From Flavobacterium eburneipallidum (GTDB lineage Bacteria > Bacteroidota > Bacteroidia > Flavobacteriales > Flavobacteriaceae), in the NCBI RefSeq assembly GCF_027111355.2, contig NZ_CP114291.2, positions 2,480,001 to 2,544,000 of the forward strand: a stretch of DNA of 64,000 nucleotides, given 5' to 3'. The notes under the pieces are model-generated. The model searched no databases, was not told where the DNA came from, and was given only the letters and a program-made list of their open reading frames with translations. Shown here piece by piece: positions 1 to 9,690 of the stretch. The number at the start of each line of letters is the position of its first letter. The first letter of the stretch is position 1. Position numbers and translations under genes: made by a program.

Positions 1-44
1 AATAGCAAGGTAATAATTAGAACAATCCAATCGAATAATTGCAT
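1..44 (-). CDS. Start of a probable sodium:solute symporter (partial)
   Basis: Only the first 14 codons lie in the window, reading MQLFDWIVLIITLL and running off the left edge. A short N-terminus leading straight into a hydrophobic helix fits a sodium/solute symporter (SSS family), and such a transporter is a common neighbour of the PIG-L deacetylase in Flavobacteria, but the name is inferred mostly from context. The ATG lies 4 bases after the stop of a 35-codon upstream ORF, so the two are probably translationally coupled. Confidence 0.4.
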   Translation of the reverse strand, partial: MQLFDWIVLIITLL

Positions 45-48
45 AATT

Positions 49-156
49 TTAGGAGTAAAGTTGCATTAAAAAAACAAAAATCAAAATGTAAATGGCATTG
101 GCTACTAAAACCCAAGTGTAGCTTTTTTTCCAATTATAAACTTTTTTAATATTCAT
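49..156 (-). CDS. Small single-pass membrane protein (35 aa)
   Basis: A 35-codon frame beginning MNIKKVYNWKKSYTWVLVAN. It has a basic N-terminus (six Lys in the first 12 residues) followed by one hydrophobic helix from about residue 14 to 32. It ends 4 bases before the transporter ATG on the same strand, which suggests a coupled two-gene transcript. I recognise no family. It could be a small accessory subunit or a leader peptide of the transporter. The coding call rests only on the clean start, the basic-then-hydrophobic pattern and the tight spacing. Confidence 0.45.
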   Translation of the reverse strand: MNIKKVYNWKKSYTWVLVANAIYILIFVFLMQLYS

Positions 157-292
157 AGCTTTTTGTTTTATTAAAGACTAAAGCAATCGCATCAATAAGT
201 TGAACACGAGCTGTGCAAATTTACACGAAAAAATAGGTTTTCAAGTTGCACTAATTATTAAAATCATCATAAATTGTATATTGAAGTACAAA

Positions 293-2791
293 TCAATTTT
301 TCAACGAAATCATATTTGCCATTAATTTGTAAGCACCCAAAACGCCTTCGGGTAATTCCCTAAAGAAGCTTAAACCAGTATAAATATAATATCCATTTCC
401 ATAAGGAGCTAACAACAAAGCACCATTTTTAGGACTTTCGCCTTTGTCGTTAGAAGATAAAATAGGCACAAAAGCAGCATCAAAATCATTAGGATAATAC
501 AATCCTTGTTCTTGTTTCCAACCCTTAAAATCTTTTGCTGTAATTTTATTTGGCGAATTCAAAACTCGGTGATCAGGAGCCAAAAATCGAACTTCAGCAT
601 TTTCTTCTGTTACTCTATCTCCAGAAAGTTTCAACGGAAATGGAGCAATATTTTCAGTTATTAATTCTTTTGGTGTGTTGTATTGCACCAGCATTGTCTT
701 ACCACTTTTAACAAAATCAAAAAGGATAGTTTGCTTATTTGCTAACTCTTTGATAGTGTTATAGGCACGAACTCCTGTCATTACTACATCAAAATTAAGC
801 AATTTTTCAGGGGTAATTTCTTTAGGATTTAACAGCGTGACTTTATACCCCATTTGCTTCAAACTATTCGGAACTTCATCGCCTGCTCCCATGATGTATG
901 CAATTCTCTCATTATTCGTTTTCAAATCCAAACGAATAAATTTTGATTCTGAAAATTTTAGCACTTGCTGGTTCGAAATATGATCGTAGTCGATAATAAT
1001 TTGGTCTTGGTCATAGCGTTTGCCATCCACAATAGCCACACTTTTGGCGATTGCTTCCTCTTCCGAATCTGGAGGTGTCACTTCAAAATGAACGTTTTTT
1101 TGATGTCCTTTTTTATCCAAACTAAAAGGAATTGATTTGGGCGAAACTATCCAATTTTCAGGTAATTCGAGTTGTAATTCTCCTTTTACAGCATCTTTTC
1201 CCGCTTTAATTTTTACAGTAATTCTTTTCTTTTTAGTATTCGTAAAAAGCAATACTTTATCGGAAATACTGGTTGTTGCCGCAGGAATAATATCCAAATA
1301 ATTGTACATCTCTCCTTTTACATTGTCGTTGTATTTGTAAACCACAGTGCGCTCAAACGGGATTTCAACTCCATTAATAAGAATAGTAAAAACGACTTTT
1401 ACCTCTCGAATAATGTCTGGAATTCCAATATTTTTTTGATCCGAAACACTATACATCCCATCCGTTCCTTTTTCTTTTAACCAATACGGTTGGCTGTAAT
1501 CTAAAGTTGTTGGCAATTCTATATCAAGATTTATATTTTGAAGTAGATTATTCTTTAAATCCAAATGCTGTGGAATACTTTTAGATTCTGGCAAAATCGT
1601 TAGGTTAACCAAATTCATTGCAACTGCACTTCTATTTATGGCTTCGATTTTTAGTTTCAAAATACTAGCCGGAACTGCTTCTGGATTTTGTGATACCGCT
1701 TCAAGATACAAACCTGCACAAGCAGCAATGGTTTTTTTAATCTCTTCTGATTTGATTGTTTTCCAATGATTTTCTTCTAAAGATTGTATCATTGAATACA
1801 CTTTTACCAAATTTGGAATACTTGCTGATGGATTGGAAAAGTTAAATTCAGAACTAATTTTAGTTAGTAATTCGCCAATAGACTTCCCTCCTTTTACTCG
1901 ATTCCAAGACGTATCAATACCTTCAAAAACTGATTTTTTATCTTTTAAAATATCACCATTAATTTGCTCTAAATATTCGGTTTCTTCGCCTCTAACTCCT
2001 GTGCTTCCAAAACCTTGCGATTGATGGCGACTGCGACTCAAAGCGGCAATTTCCTGATTAGATTTGCCAATGGCGGCATAATAAACACCTGTTTGCAAAT
2101 AGATAAAATTCGATTTATCGGCAGTATTAAATTTTTCTTGACTTCCGTAAAACCAAACCGAAGGATTAAAAAACTGACGTTTGGTTTGCCAAGGTTGCAC
2201 CAAGTTCAATTGTTCTGGAAAAATGTTGGGATCATTCGCTTTATTAAAACTTTCAACACTCAACAATGCAGATGCGGTATGATGTCCGTGCGTATTTCCC
2301 GAAGTGCGATGATCGAATCGATTGATAATTACATCGGGTTGAAATTTTCGGATGGCAAAAATAATATCCGCTAGCACTTTTTCTTTATCCCAAATTTCTA
2401 ATGTTTCGTTTGGATTTTTAGAATAGCCAAAGTCATTGGCACGAGAAAATAATTGTTCGCCACCATCAATTTTTCGGGCTTCGATTAATTCTTGGGTTCT
2501 GATAACGCCTAATAATTCTCGGAGTTCAGGTCCAATTAAGTTTTGCCCACCATCGCCACGAGTCAACGACAAATAAGCAGTTCTGGCTTTAATTTCATTC
2601 GAAAAATAAGAAATCAATCGGGTATTTTCGTCGTCAGGATGTGCGGCAACATACAATACTGAACCTAAAAAGTTTAGCTTTTGAATTTGATTGTAAATTT
2701 CTACCGAATTGGGTTTCTGGAGTTGTTGCGCATTTATGGTTTGAAAACAAAGAAGGAAAATAACAAAATATGAGATTAAAACTTTCTTCAT
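293..2791 (-). CDS. PIG-L family deacetylase, exported, with long C-terminal region
   Basis: An 832-aa exported protein with a signal peptide (residues 1-21, ending INAQ). The PIG-L/LmbE zinc-hydrolase domain carries AHPDDE at residues 50-55, an Asp-His pair near 160-161 and an HGHH cluster at 168-171, which supply the metal ligands and catalytic base typical of de-N-acetylases. After about residue 300 come regions that look like beta-sandwich domains and a C-terminal glutamine-amidotransferase-like fold, as in the large Bacteroidota members. The substrate is unknown; removal of N-acetyl groups from a glycan is the family expectation. It follows the pectin esterase/galactosidase genes on the same strand, but a hairpin terminator separates them. 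Confidence 0.85.
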   Translation of the reverse strand: MKKVLISYFVIFLLCFQTINAQQLQKPNSVEIYNQIQKLNFLGSVLYVAAHPDDENTRLISYFSNEIKARTAYLSLTRGDGGQNLIGPELRELLGVIRTQELIEARKIDGGEQLFSRANDFGYSKNPNETLEIWDKEKVLADIIFAIRKFQPDVIINRFDHRTSGNTHGHHTASALLSVESFNKANDPNIFPEQLNLVQPWQTKRQFFNPSVWFYGSQEKFNTADKSNFIYLQTGVYYAAIGKSNQEIAALSRSRHQSQGFGSTGVRGEETEYLEQINGDILKDKKSVFEGIDTSWNRVKGGKSIGELLTKISSEFNFSNPSASIPNLVKVYSMIQSLEENHWKTIKSEEIKKTIAACAGLYLEAVSQNPEAVPASILKLKIEAINRSAVAMNLVNLTILPESKSIPQHLDLKNNLLQNINLDIELPTTLDYSQPYWLKEKGTDGMYSVSDQKNIGIPDIIREVKVVFTILINGVEIPFERTVVYKYNDNVKGEMYNYLDIIPAATTSISDKVLLFTNTKKKRITVKIKAGKDAVKGELQLELPENWIVSPKSIPFSLDKKGHQKNVHFEVTPPDSEEEAIAKSVAIVDGKRYDQDQIIIDYDHISNQQVLKFSESKFIRLDLKTNNERIAYIMGAGDEVPNSLKQMGYKVTLLNPKEITPEKLLNFDVVMTGVRAYNTIKELANKQTILFDFVKSGKTMLVQYNTPKELITENIAPFPLKLSGDRVTEENAEVRFLAPDHRVLNSPNKITAKDFKGWKQEQGLYYPNDFDAAFVPILSSNDKGESPKNGALLLAPYGNGYYIYTGLSFFRELPEGVLGAYKLMANMISLKN

Positions 2792-2885
2792 TTTTTAAGG
2801 AATTAAATGGGTAAAATAGGAAAAGAAGTGTCTTGAATGTTTCAACAAAAACTAGACCAAATGAAATTAAGTAAGCAAATCTTAT

Positions 2886-2934
2886 CTAAAAAAATTATCA
2901 CAAATTTTAGCATCATTAAAATTTGTGATAATTT
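2886..2934 (-). terminator. Rho-independent terminator after the two-domain acetylesterase
   Basis: A perfect 17-bp stem (2892-2908 with 2918-2934) and a 9-base loop. On the minus strand it is followed by a run of seven T. It sits just after the stop of the upstream esterase gene and before the PIG-L gene, so these are probably separate transcripts. Confidence 0.75.
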
Positions 2935-2952
2935 GTATTTAGTTTTTATATT

Positions 2953-4464
2953 CTATTTTTTACTTGGCAATTCAATGTAATCTTTGAGTCCGCAATCCTT
3001 AATTTTCTTAAGGCTTTCAGCAACTGCAAGTGCATTAAAATCAGCACCTTCTAAACCGGTATGAGTATGATCTTTTGGGAAAAATGGTTTCACCGCTTCT
3101 TTGCCCAAAGCTTCGTATTTCAAAGCTACAATTTCATTCAAATCGATGTAGAAAGCCTTTTGATTTGCAGCAGCTATTTTAGACCATCCGCCATAAGAAT
3201 CACTTCTTCTTTCTACTTTATCGTTTGGCCATTCGTTTCTTGGTGTTTGGCTCAAAACAATTGGAATCGCTCCTTTTTCTTTGGCTTCTTTGATAAAGGT
3301 CTCCATATACCAGCCAAAAGTATGTACTTTTTCGGTTAAACTATCACGAACTACTTCTTGAGTTTCATTGCCATTTCCTTTCAGAGAACCTCTGAATTTT
3401 TCTTTATCCACCGCTCCCGCATCATTATGACCAAATTGAATCATAATGTAATCGCCTGGTTTCAATTGATTTTTAACGGCTTCCCACAACCCTTCTTTCA
3501 CAAAAGTTCGGGTGCTGCGTCCGCCACGAGCTTTATTGATAACTTCAACTCTCATGGTATCGCAATATTTCGGAAAAGCAACTCCCCAACCCACTGCGTT
3601 CGGATTTTTACCATTATCAGCCATCGTAGAATCGCCAATCAAATAGACTTTTTTCTTGGCAGGAAGTGTAATTTTTGGATTTTTAAGAATGCAATTTTTT
3701 AAAGAATTATCACTTTTTTTCAATTCGTTGATAATTACCGAAGCCGAAAGCACCGCTCCTTTAGCAGAAGTATGGGTATGATCTCGTTTGTAAAAATAAG
3801 TTCCTGTAACTTTGGCTTCGCCCAATTTTTCCATTTCGATAGCCATATTATCGTTCAATTCGATAAAAGTTACCTTTTCTTTTTCGGCAATTTGCTTTGC
3901 CCATAAACCATAAGAATGATTATTTCTTGGTACTTTACCTTCCTTCCAATCGTTTCTTGGAATCGATGAACAAATAATTGGAATAGCTCCTTTTGATTTG
4001 GCATCACGAACCACTTTCTGGATGTACCAGCCGTAACTGTGAACCACTTCACGCTTTTTGGTCATCATGTTATCGATTTCTTGGGTTTCGTCGCCAATGC
4101 CTTTGATAGTTCCTCTAGCACGAAGCGTATCGTTCAAAGGCGCATCATCGTTGTGACCAAATTGAATCATTACATAATCGCCTTTTTTTAATTTTTTATA
4201 TACTGCTTCCCACAAACCTTTAGACTGAAAAGTACGGCTACTGGTTCCTCCTAAAGCGTGATTTTCTATTCTAACTTTAGTCGTGTCTAAAAACTGACCG
4301 ATGTAATCACCCCAACCCCAAAGTCCGCCATCGCCTTTACCAGCACCATTTTTCACGGTCGAATCACCTACGGTATAAACAGTGGGTTTCTCTTGTTTTT
4401 TGGGTGTAAAATTGAAAAACAAGAACGCTAAACAAAGGATTGAAACTATTTTTATTGACTTCAT
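2953..4464 (-). CDS. Tandem two-domain rhamnogalacturonan acetylesterase (SGNH/GDSL)
   Basis: A 503-aa exported esterase with a hydrophobic N-terminal signal (residues 1-20). Two complete SGNH hydrolase domains are fused head to tail. Domain 1 has GDST with Ser35, a GTSSRT block, GHND at 103-106 and the Asp-x-x-His pair near 228-231. Domain 2 restarts at about residue 270 with GDST (Ser279), GRSTRT, GHND and DHTH. Both triads look intact, so both halves should be active. The family removes acetyl groups from rhamnogalacturonan I, exposing the backbone to lyases. It lies 19 bases downstream of the GH2 gene and probably shares its transcript. Confidence 0.85.
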   Translation of the reverse strand: MKSIKIVSILCLAFLFFNFTPKKQEKPTVYTVGDSTVKNGAGKGDGGLWGWGDYIGQFLDTTKVRIENHALGGTSSRTFQSKGLWEAVYKKLKKGDYVMIQFGHNDDAPLNDTLRARGTIKGIGDETQEIDNMMTKKREVVHSYGWYIQKVVRDAKSKGAIPIICSSIPRNDWKEGKVPRNNHSYGLWAKQIAEKEKVTFIELNDNMAIEMEKLGEAKVTGTYFYKRDHTHTSAKGAVLSASVIINELKKSDNSLKNCILKNPKITLPAKKKVYLIGDSTMADNGKNPNAVGWGVAFPKYCDTMRVEVINKARGGRSTRTFVKEGLWEAVKNQLKPGDYIMIQFGHNDAGAVDKEKFRGSLKGNGNETQEVVRDSLTEKVHTFGWYMETFIKEAKEKGAIPIVLSQTPRNEWPNDKVERRSDSYGGWSKIAAANQKAFYIDLNEIVALKYEALGKEAVKPFFPKDHTHTGLEGADFNALAVAESLKKIKDCGLKDYIELPSKK

Positions 4465-4483
4465 AATGTATTAAAATCTAAAT

Positions 4484-7351
4484 TTATTTATCTGCTGTAA
4501 CTCTAAAATCGAACCAAAGATTCATTGTAATTCCATCATCGCCACTTTTGATACGGATATTGGTGGCTTGACTTTCAGGCCCTTGATGCTCTAAAGGTTT
4601 GAAATCACGCATCGCTGGAATTTCATACATAAAGGAAATGTCGCCAGCTGGAAAATCAGGTTGTGGATAACTGCCTGGGAAACCATTTTTAGGCAAATCA
4701 GGGGTGAATACTCGCAAAAACATATTGTCCGATTCACTAAAAACTTTAAAAGATGATGTGCCTGCTTTTAGGTTTGCTGCATATACATTGGCGTGATAGC
4801 CTTTAAATTCTGGGTAAACCAAATTTTCAAAACTTTCTCCTGTAATTGTGGTGTTATAATCTTTCTCCCAAATACCGTAAGTAGTTCCTTTTATTCTGTT
4901 TTTCCAAACGTGGTAAGGACCTCTTCCGAACCATTTCATTCCCGTAACTCCTTGTTCTGGAAAGCTAAACGTGATTCCAAAAGCATTGATTTTGTCTTCA
5001 AAAGCTGCTCCGTCAAATCCACCATTATTTTCCGAATTTTTCAAAGCGATTAATTCCATTTTGAATCTTCCATCAGGCTCCATAATCCATTTGATAGATG
5101 ACAAACCTCCAACATACAATACTTTGCAAATCGCTTTGTCGCCTTCTTGAGATACTTGAACTTCTTTCAATTTGGCTTTCATACCAACAGGACGTGGGCC
5201 ATTGGTCAATGGAATTGTAGTCGTTCCATTAGTAACCGAAAGAATTTCACCTCTTGTTTTATCCAAAGTCACACTGACATCACTTCCTTTTAAAGTTACT
5301 TCATTTCCTGACTGAACCGATGTTGCTTTTGTTTTAGTCGTTTTTGCCACTAAAAATTTATTGGCATAAAATGAAGCTTTGTGGATTGGCCAAGTCCAAG
5401 TATAAATTTCGTTTCCGTGAATATCATTTGCTGTTATCGACAAAACATCGCCCTCGAAAAAATTAGTTGGAACTGCAAATTTAATCTTTCGAGTTTCTCC
5501 AGGTTCTATGCTTGGAATATCAATTTTTCCAGAACCAATTGTTTCAGGAACAGCATTCGTGTAAAGAACTGTATTTTCCGATTTTAGTATTTTGTATTCC
5601 ATTCTACTGGAATTCAAATTGCTAAAAAGGTAGTCATTGGTAATCAAAAAGGAACCATCAAAACTCTCTACAATTTGTTTTGGTACAAACTGAATAGGTG
5701 CCCAAACTTCTTTTACAGTGTAATAGCTACCTTCTTTTTCACGGTGAGGACCTAAAATTCCATCAGCTGCAAGAGAACCTTTGGAGTCAAATTTAGTTTC
5801 GCCTTTCCAATCGGAACGAAAAACGGCTTCATCTAACATTGCCCACATAAAACCACCAGCAAACAAAGGGCTCTGTTTATAGCGAGTCCAGAAATCTTCC
5901 AAGGCAGCTCCGTGTCCGTTATCATAAGTTCCGTGCATGAATTCGGTTGGGAAAAATACGTTTTCTCCTTGATTGAAACGGTGCATTCCTGTTAGATAGG
6001 TTGGATAATGATGTGTATCCCAACCGTTAAAATCCGCCCAAGGATGGATTACGATTCTTTTTTGTGGGTCATTTTCTCCAAAAACTTTATCTACTTCATA
6101 ATTCCAACCACCTTCGTTTCCGTTATCCCAAATAATTACCGAAGCATGATTGACATCTCGAACAACGGTTTCGGTAACTAATTTTGTGCCTAATTTTGTG
6201 TCATACGAGTTTTGCCAACCGGCTAATTCATTCAAAACAAAAATTCCTAACGAGTCGCAAACTTCCAGAAAATGTTCGTCTGGTGGATAATGTCCCCTAA
6301 CGGCATTCATATTCATGTCTTTTATTAATTTACCGTCTAATTCGCTGATGCGCTTGCTAGTACTACGTCCGCCCTCTGGCCAAAAGGAATGACGATTAAT
6401 TCCCTTCATGATAATTTTTGTACCATTTACATAAATTCCGTCTTTCTTTTTGAATTCTAAAGTTCTAAAACCAATTCTTTTAGTCACTGTATGGATAGTA
6501 GTTCCGTTTTGTTTTAGCACCAATTCTAAATCGTATAAATTTGGTGTTTCGGTGTTCCAAGGTTTTACGTTTTTAAATTGGGTTGCAATGGTTTCTTTAG
6601 TGCTTTTGGCTTTTATTGGAAAAGAAAAAGTTTGAAATTTTTCGCCATCCAAACCTTTTAAAGTAGCTTCAACAGTCGCATTTTTGGCAATATTTTTTAA
6701 GTTCATATCAATAGTGATTGAACCATCCATTTTTGGATTTACAGCAATATGCTGAATTTGAGTTTTAGGAGAAACTTCTAACCAAACTGGGCGATAAATA
6801 CCACCAAACAACCACCAATCGGTTTTGCGTTCGGCTGCATTTACACTTTTGTTGCTAGAATGTTTCCAAACGTGAACTTCTAAAACATTTTTTTCTCCGA
6901 ACTTTAAAAGCGAAGTAATATCATATTTGAATTCGTAAAAACCACCTTGATGAATTTCTCCTGCCAGTTTTCCGTTGACCTTAACTTCGGTATCCGTCAT
7001 GGCTCCACCAAAAGCAATTACGACATCTTTACCTTTGTAGTTGGCTGGAACTTCAAATTCGAATTTGTATAAACCTTCTTCTTTACTTGGTTCTTTTTGG
7101 TTCAGTTCTTTGTACCAACGTCCATAAGTATATTCGCCAAAACCTTCTAATTCCCATTGTGAGGGAACATTAATTTTAGTCCAAACGTTACTTTTATTTC
7201 CGCCAGTACAATAAAAATCCCATTGCACAGGATGTTCAAAATCTTTTCCTGATAGATAAACTTTATCTGTTTGTTGTCCAGAACTATTTAATGTCGAAAA
7301 AAGAGCAATTGCAGTAATTGCAAAATTTTGTAAAGTATTTTTTAGTTGCAT
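4484..7351 (-). CDS. Glycoside hydrolase family 2 beta-galactosidase
   Basis: A 955-aa exported enzyme (signal peptide about 1-26, ending SSGQ). Domains in order: sugar-binding jelly roll (about 30-195), immunoglobulin-like domain (about 200-300), TIM-barrel catalytic domain (about 300-560), then C-terminal beta domains including a galactose-mutarotase-like part. The acid/base is Glu413 in GNEGG and the likely nucleophile is Glu470 in FFPTEF. Architecture and length match GH2 beta-galactosidases. Position between two rhamnogalacturonan acetylesterases suggests it trims galactan side chains of pectin. Other GH2 activities such as beta-glucuronidase cannot be excluded by sequence alone. Confidence 0.85.
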   Translation of the reverse strand: MQLKNTLQNFAITAIALFSTLNSSGQQTDKVYLSGKDFEHPVQWDFYCTGGNKSNVWTKINVPSQWELEGFGEYTYGRWYKELNQKEPSKEEGLYKFEFEVPANYKGKDVVIAFGGAMTDTEVKVNGKLAGEIHQGGFYEFKYDITSLLKFGEKNVLEVHVWKHSSNKSVNAAERKTDWWLFGGIYRPVWLEVSPKTQIQHIAVNPKMDGSITIDMNLKNIAKNATVEATLKGLDGEKFQTFSFPIKAKSTKETIATQFKNVKPWNTETPNLYDLELVLKQNGTTIHTVTKRIGFRTLEFKKKDGIYVNGTKIIMKGINRHSFWPEGGRSTSKRISELDGKLIKDMNMNAVRGHYPPDEHFLEVCDSLGIFVLNELAGWQNSYDTKLGTKLVTETVVRDVNHASVIIWDNGNEGGWNYEVDKVFGENDPQKRIVIHPWADFNGWDTHHYPTYLTGMHRFNQGENVFFPTEFMHGTYDNGHGAALEDFWTRYKQSPLFAGGFMWAMLDEAVFRSDWKGETKFDSKGSLAADGILGPHREKEGSYYTVKEVWAPIQFVPKQIVESFDGSFLITNDYLFSNLNSSRMEYKILKSENTVLYTNAVPETIGSGKIDIPSIEPGETRKIKFAVPTNFFEGDVLSITANDIHGNEIYTWTWPIHKASFYANKFLVAKTTKTKATSVQSGNEVTLKGSDVSVTLDKTRGEILSVTNGTTTIPLTNGPRPVGMKAKLKEVQVSQEGDKAICKVLYVGGLSSIKWIMEPDGRFKMELIALKNSENNGGFDGAAFEDKINAFGITFSFPEQGVTGMKWFGRGPYHVWKNRIKGTTYGIWEKDYNTTITGESFENLVYPEFKGYHANVYAANLKAGTSSFKVFSESDNMFLRVFTPDLPKNGFPGSYPQPDFPAGDISFMYEIPAMRDFKPLEHQGPESQATNIRIKSGDDGITMNLWFDFRVTADK

Positions 7352-7364
7352 AATTGAGTTGTGA

Positions 7365-8741
7365 TTAGTTTCCGTCAGGTTTTACAATTTCGAAGCGAGT
7401 ACTCATTGGCAGTGTCCAATTCGAAAAAGAATTCGGTTTAGTTGGATCGTATTGTGGAGTTTCTTTTGAAATTTGCTTTTTTAGTGGAATATCCAATTCA
7501 CGGATTCCTGTGATAACGCAAAGGGCTACTTCATGCGCTCCAAACATATTAAAATGCGTATTATCTTCTAAAACTTTTACTTGACCTGGAAAAGTGTTTA
7601 ATGGATAATGTACCAAAGCTTTTTTTGTGGCCTCACTACCCCAAGCTTGATACATTTGAGTCGTCATTTTGGTAACATCAATAAGGACAATATTATTTTT
7701 TTTGGCAACTGCTCTCATGGCGTCTGGAAATTCTCCGTGAGTTTCTTTTAAAATTCCGTTTTCGTCAAAAGAACGACGTTGCGTTGGAGTCACTAAAACT
7801 GGAATGGCTCCTTTTTCTTTTGCAGCTTGTACAAATTCTGTTAATAAATTGGAGTATAATCCCCAAGCTCCGTTGCCTTCGCCTTTTACTTTTTCGTCAT
7901 TATGACCAAATTCAACAAACAAATAATCGCCTTTTTTGATTTCTGAAAGAATTTTTTTCAAACGGTTTGTACCTTTAAAAGAACCCAATGAAGAACCTGA
8001 ATACGCATAATTCGCTACGACTACTTCATTGTTAAAATAGTTGGTTATCGCTTGCCCCCAAGAAGCCCAAGGCTCGACATCTTGATCGGTTACGGTGGAA
8101 TCTCCCGCTAAATAAACGACTGTAAGATTGTCTTTTTTAGTGATTTTGATACTTTGAATCGCCACTTCTCCTAGAAATTCCAGGGTTAATTTATCATCCC
8201 AATTGAAAATTTCTTTTTCTCGGTCTTTCAAACTGATGGAAGTATTAGAATCGATTTTAGGAGTTCTGATATTAACATTAAAAATTTTGGTAATTGTTTG
8301 TCCTTTTTGGATAGAAAGTTGATTCACCATTAATCTTCTTGATTCCGCTTTTATAGTGACATTGGAAGCTGTTTCTTTGCTGCCCATCGTTACTTCAATT
8401 TGGTAATTTCCTTCAGGAACTTTTACCGAAAAGTACGTTGGTTTTACAATAGAAAAATTATTCGAATTGATTTTTACATTCGCATTTGTATCCCAATCAA
8501 AGCCATAACCTGTAGATGAATTGTAAACTAAAGTAGTATTTATTGGGTTTTCTTTCTTTGATTTTGAAGCTGTTCCAAAAGAAAACAATTGCGATTTTTC
8601 TTTTTTACTTGTTTGAAGAGAATTCGTTTTTATTGCTGGACTTTCTGGATTTTCGATTATAGAATTTGTACCATTTGCCAAAAAAACAGTAGGCATTGAG
8701 ATACATAAAGTAGCCAATAATAGGTTTTTGATTGGTGTCAA
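7365..8741 (-). CDS. Rhamnogalacturonan acetylesterase with N-terminal carbohydrate-binding-like domain
   Basis: A 458-aa exported protein. Residues about 60-200 form a beta-rich domain resembling the galactose-binding-like region of pectin esterases. The SGNH domain follows, with AGDST, SGSSLGS, GHND and a final DNTHFN block holding the catalytic Asp and His. The start is a TTG codon; no ATG lies upstream in frame before a stop at 8769-8771, and the next ATG (codon 16) would remove most of the signal peptide. It is the first gene of the minus-strand esterase-galactosidase-esterase group (13 bases before GH2). Expected role: deacetylation of rhamnogalacturonan in the periplasm or outside the cell. 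Confidence 0.82.
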   Translation of the reverse strand: MTPIKNLLLATLCISMPTVFLANGTNSIIENPESPAIKTNSLQTSKKEKSQLFSFGTASKSKKENPINTTLVYNSSTGYGFDWDTNANVKINSNNFSIVKPTYFSVKVPEGNYQIEVTMGSKETASNVTIKAESRRLMVNQLSIQKGQTITKIFNVNIRTPKIDSNTSISLKDREKEIFNWDDKLTLEFLGEVAIQSIKITKKDNLTVVYLAGDSTVTDQDVEPWASWGQAITNYFNNEVVVANYAYSGSSLGSFKGTNRLKKILSEIKKGDYLFVEFGHNDEKVKGEGNGAWGLYSNLLTEFVQAAKEKGAIPVLVTPTQRRSFDENGILKETHGEFPDAMRAVAKKNNIVLIDVTKMTTQMYQAWGSEATKKALVHYPLNTFPGQVKVLEDNTHFNMFGAHEVALCVITGIRELDIPLKKQISKETPQYDPTKPNSFSNWTLPMSTRFEIVKPDGN

Positions 8742-8769
8742 TTTGATGAAATTTATTAGGTTAGATTTT

Positions 8770-8777
8770 CAAAACTA
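8770..8777 (-). promoter_or_regulatory. -7 element (TAGTTTTG) for the pectin esterase operon
   Basis: Matches the Bacteroidota -7 consensus TAnnTTTG, about 28 bases before the TTG start, which supports that start. No clear -33 TTG is present at the usual distance, so the promoter may need an activator. Confidence 0.45.
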
Positions 8778-8886
8778 ATAGTTCAGAATTGATATACTGT
8801 CCTGTACTATGATGTTAAAAAAACTTTAATACACTAAAATTATGCCAAAAAGACAAAGCATCATTAAAATTTGCTACCTAATATTT

Positions 8887-9564
8887 TTAATCCTCCAATA
8901 AATCGGGACGCCTGTTTTTGGTATGTTCATACGCCATATCTTCTCGCCATTTATCAATTTTGGCAAAATTTCCGCTGGTTAAAACTTCAGGAACTTTCCA
9001 ACCCTTATAATCTGCTGGTCTGGTATAAATAGGTCCTGATAATAAATTATCCTGAAAACTATCTGTTAAAGCCGAGGTTTCATCACTCAAAACGCCTGGA
9101 ATCAATCGTATCAAGGAATCGCATAGAACTAAAGCTCCCAATTCTCCTCCGCTCAAAACATAATCGCCAATAGAAATTTCTTTGGTAATAAAATGATCCC
9201 GAACCCGTTGATCTACCCCTTTGTAATGTCCACAAAGAATAATGATATTTTCATACATCGACATGGTATTTGCCATTTTTTGGTTCAAGGTTTCCCCATC
9301 AGGCGACATATAGATTACTTCGTCGTAGTTTCTTTCACTTTTTAAATGGGTAATACAATCGTCAATGGGCTGAATATTCATAACCATTCCAGCTCCACCA
9401 CCATAAGGATAATCGTCAACACTTTTTTGTTTGTTGGTCGTATAATCGCGTAAATTATGAAAATGAACTTCTACAATTCCTTTATCTATGGCACGTTTCA
9501 TCATCGAAGCTTCAAACGGACTTCGCAATAATTCAGGGAGAACGGTAATAATATCTATTCGCAT
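8887..9564 (-). CDS. trmD: tRNA (guanine-N1)-methyltransferase TrmD
   Basis: A 225-aa SPOUT methyltransferase that makes m1G37 in tRNAs read with G36. Visible motifs: the YGGGAGMVM loop near residue 60, [12 protein letters not shown], and the knot segment [14 protein letters not shown] that binds S-adenosylmethionine. The start MRIDII was chosen because it aligns with the usual N-terminus and because a -7 promoter element lies at 9584-9591, which an upstream ATG at 9594 would precede. It is divergent from the thioesterase gene. Confidence 0.95.
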   Translation of the reverse strand: MRIDIITVLPELLRSPFEASMMKRAIDKGIVEVHFHNLRDYTTNKQKSVDDYPYGGGAGMVMNIQPIDDCITHLKSERNYDEVIYMSPDGETLNQKMANTMSMYENIIILCGHYKGVDQRVRDHFITKEISIGDYVLSGGELGALVLCDSLIRLIPGVLSDETSALTDSFQDNLLSGPIYTRPADYKGWKVPEVLTSGNFAKIDKWREDMAYEHTKNRRPDLLED

Positions 9565-9583
9565 TTTTATGTTTTCTAGGTCG

Positions 9584-9591
9584 CAAAGGTA
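9584..9591 (-). promoter_or_regulatory. -7 element (TACCTTTG) for trmD
   Basis: A perfect TAnnTTTG element 20 bases upstream of the chosen trmD ATG. The predicted transcript starts around 9577, which rules out the ATG at 9594 as the start codon. Confidence 0.6.
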
Positions 9592-9690
9592 CAAAGTTTT
9601 TTTGCAGAAGAAATTTAGGGTATTCGTTTTTTATATCCCAACTTTATTTTTAATTTTATCCAATAAAAAACTCATACAAAACCACCTCTA

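Noticed and set aside
2909..8873. 17-base direct repeat AGCATCATTAAAATTTG at 2909-2925 and 8857-8873 flanking the pectin esterase genes
   Set aside because: AT-rich and short enough to occur by chance in 64 kb; the left copy is part of a terminator stem. No integrase or other boundary signal.
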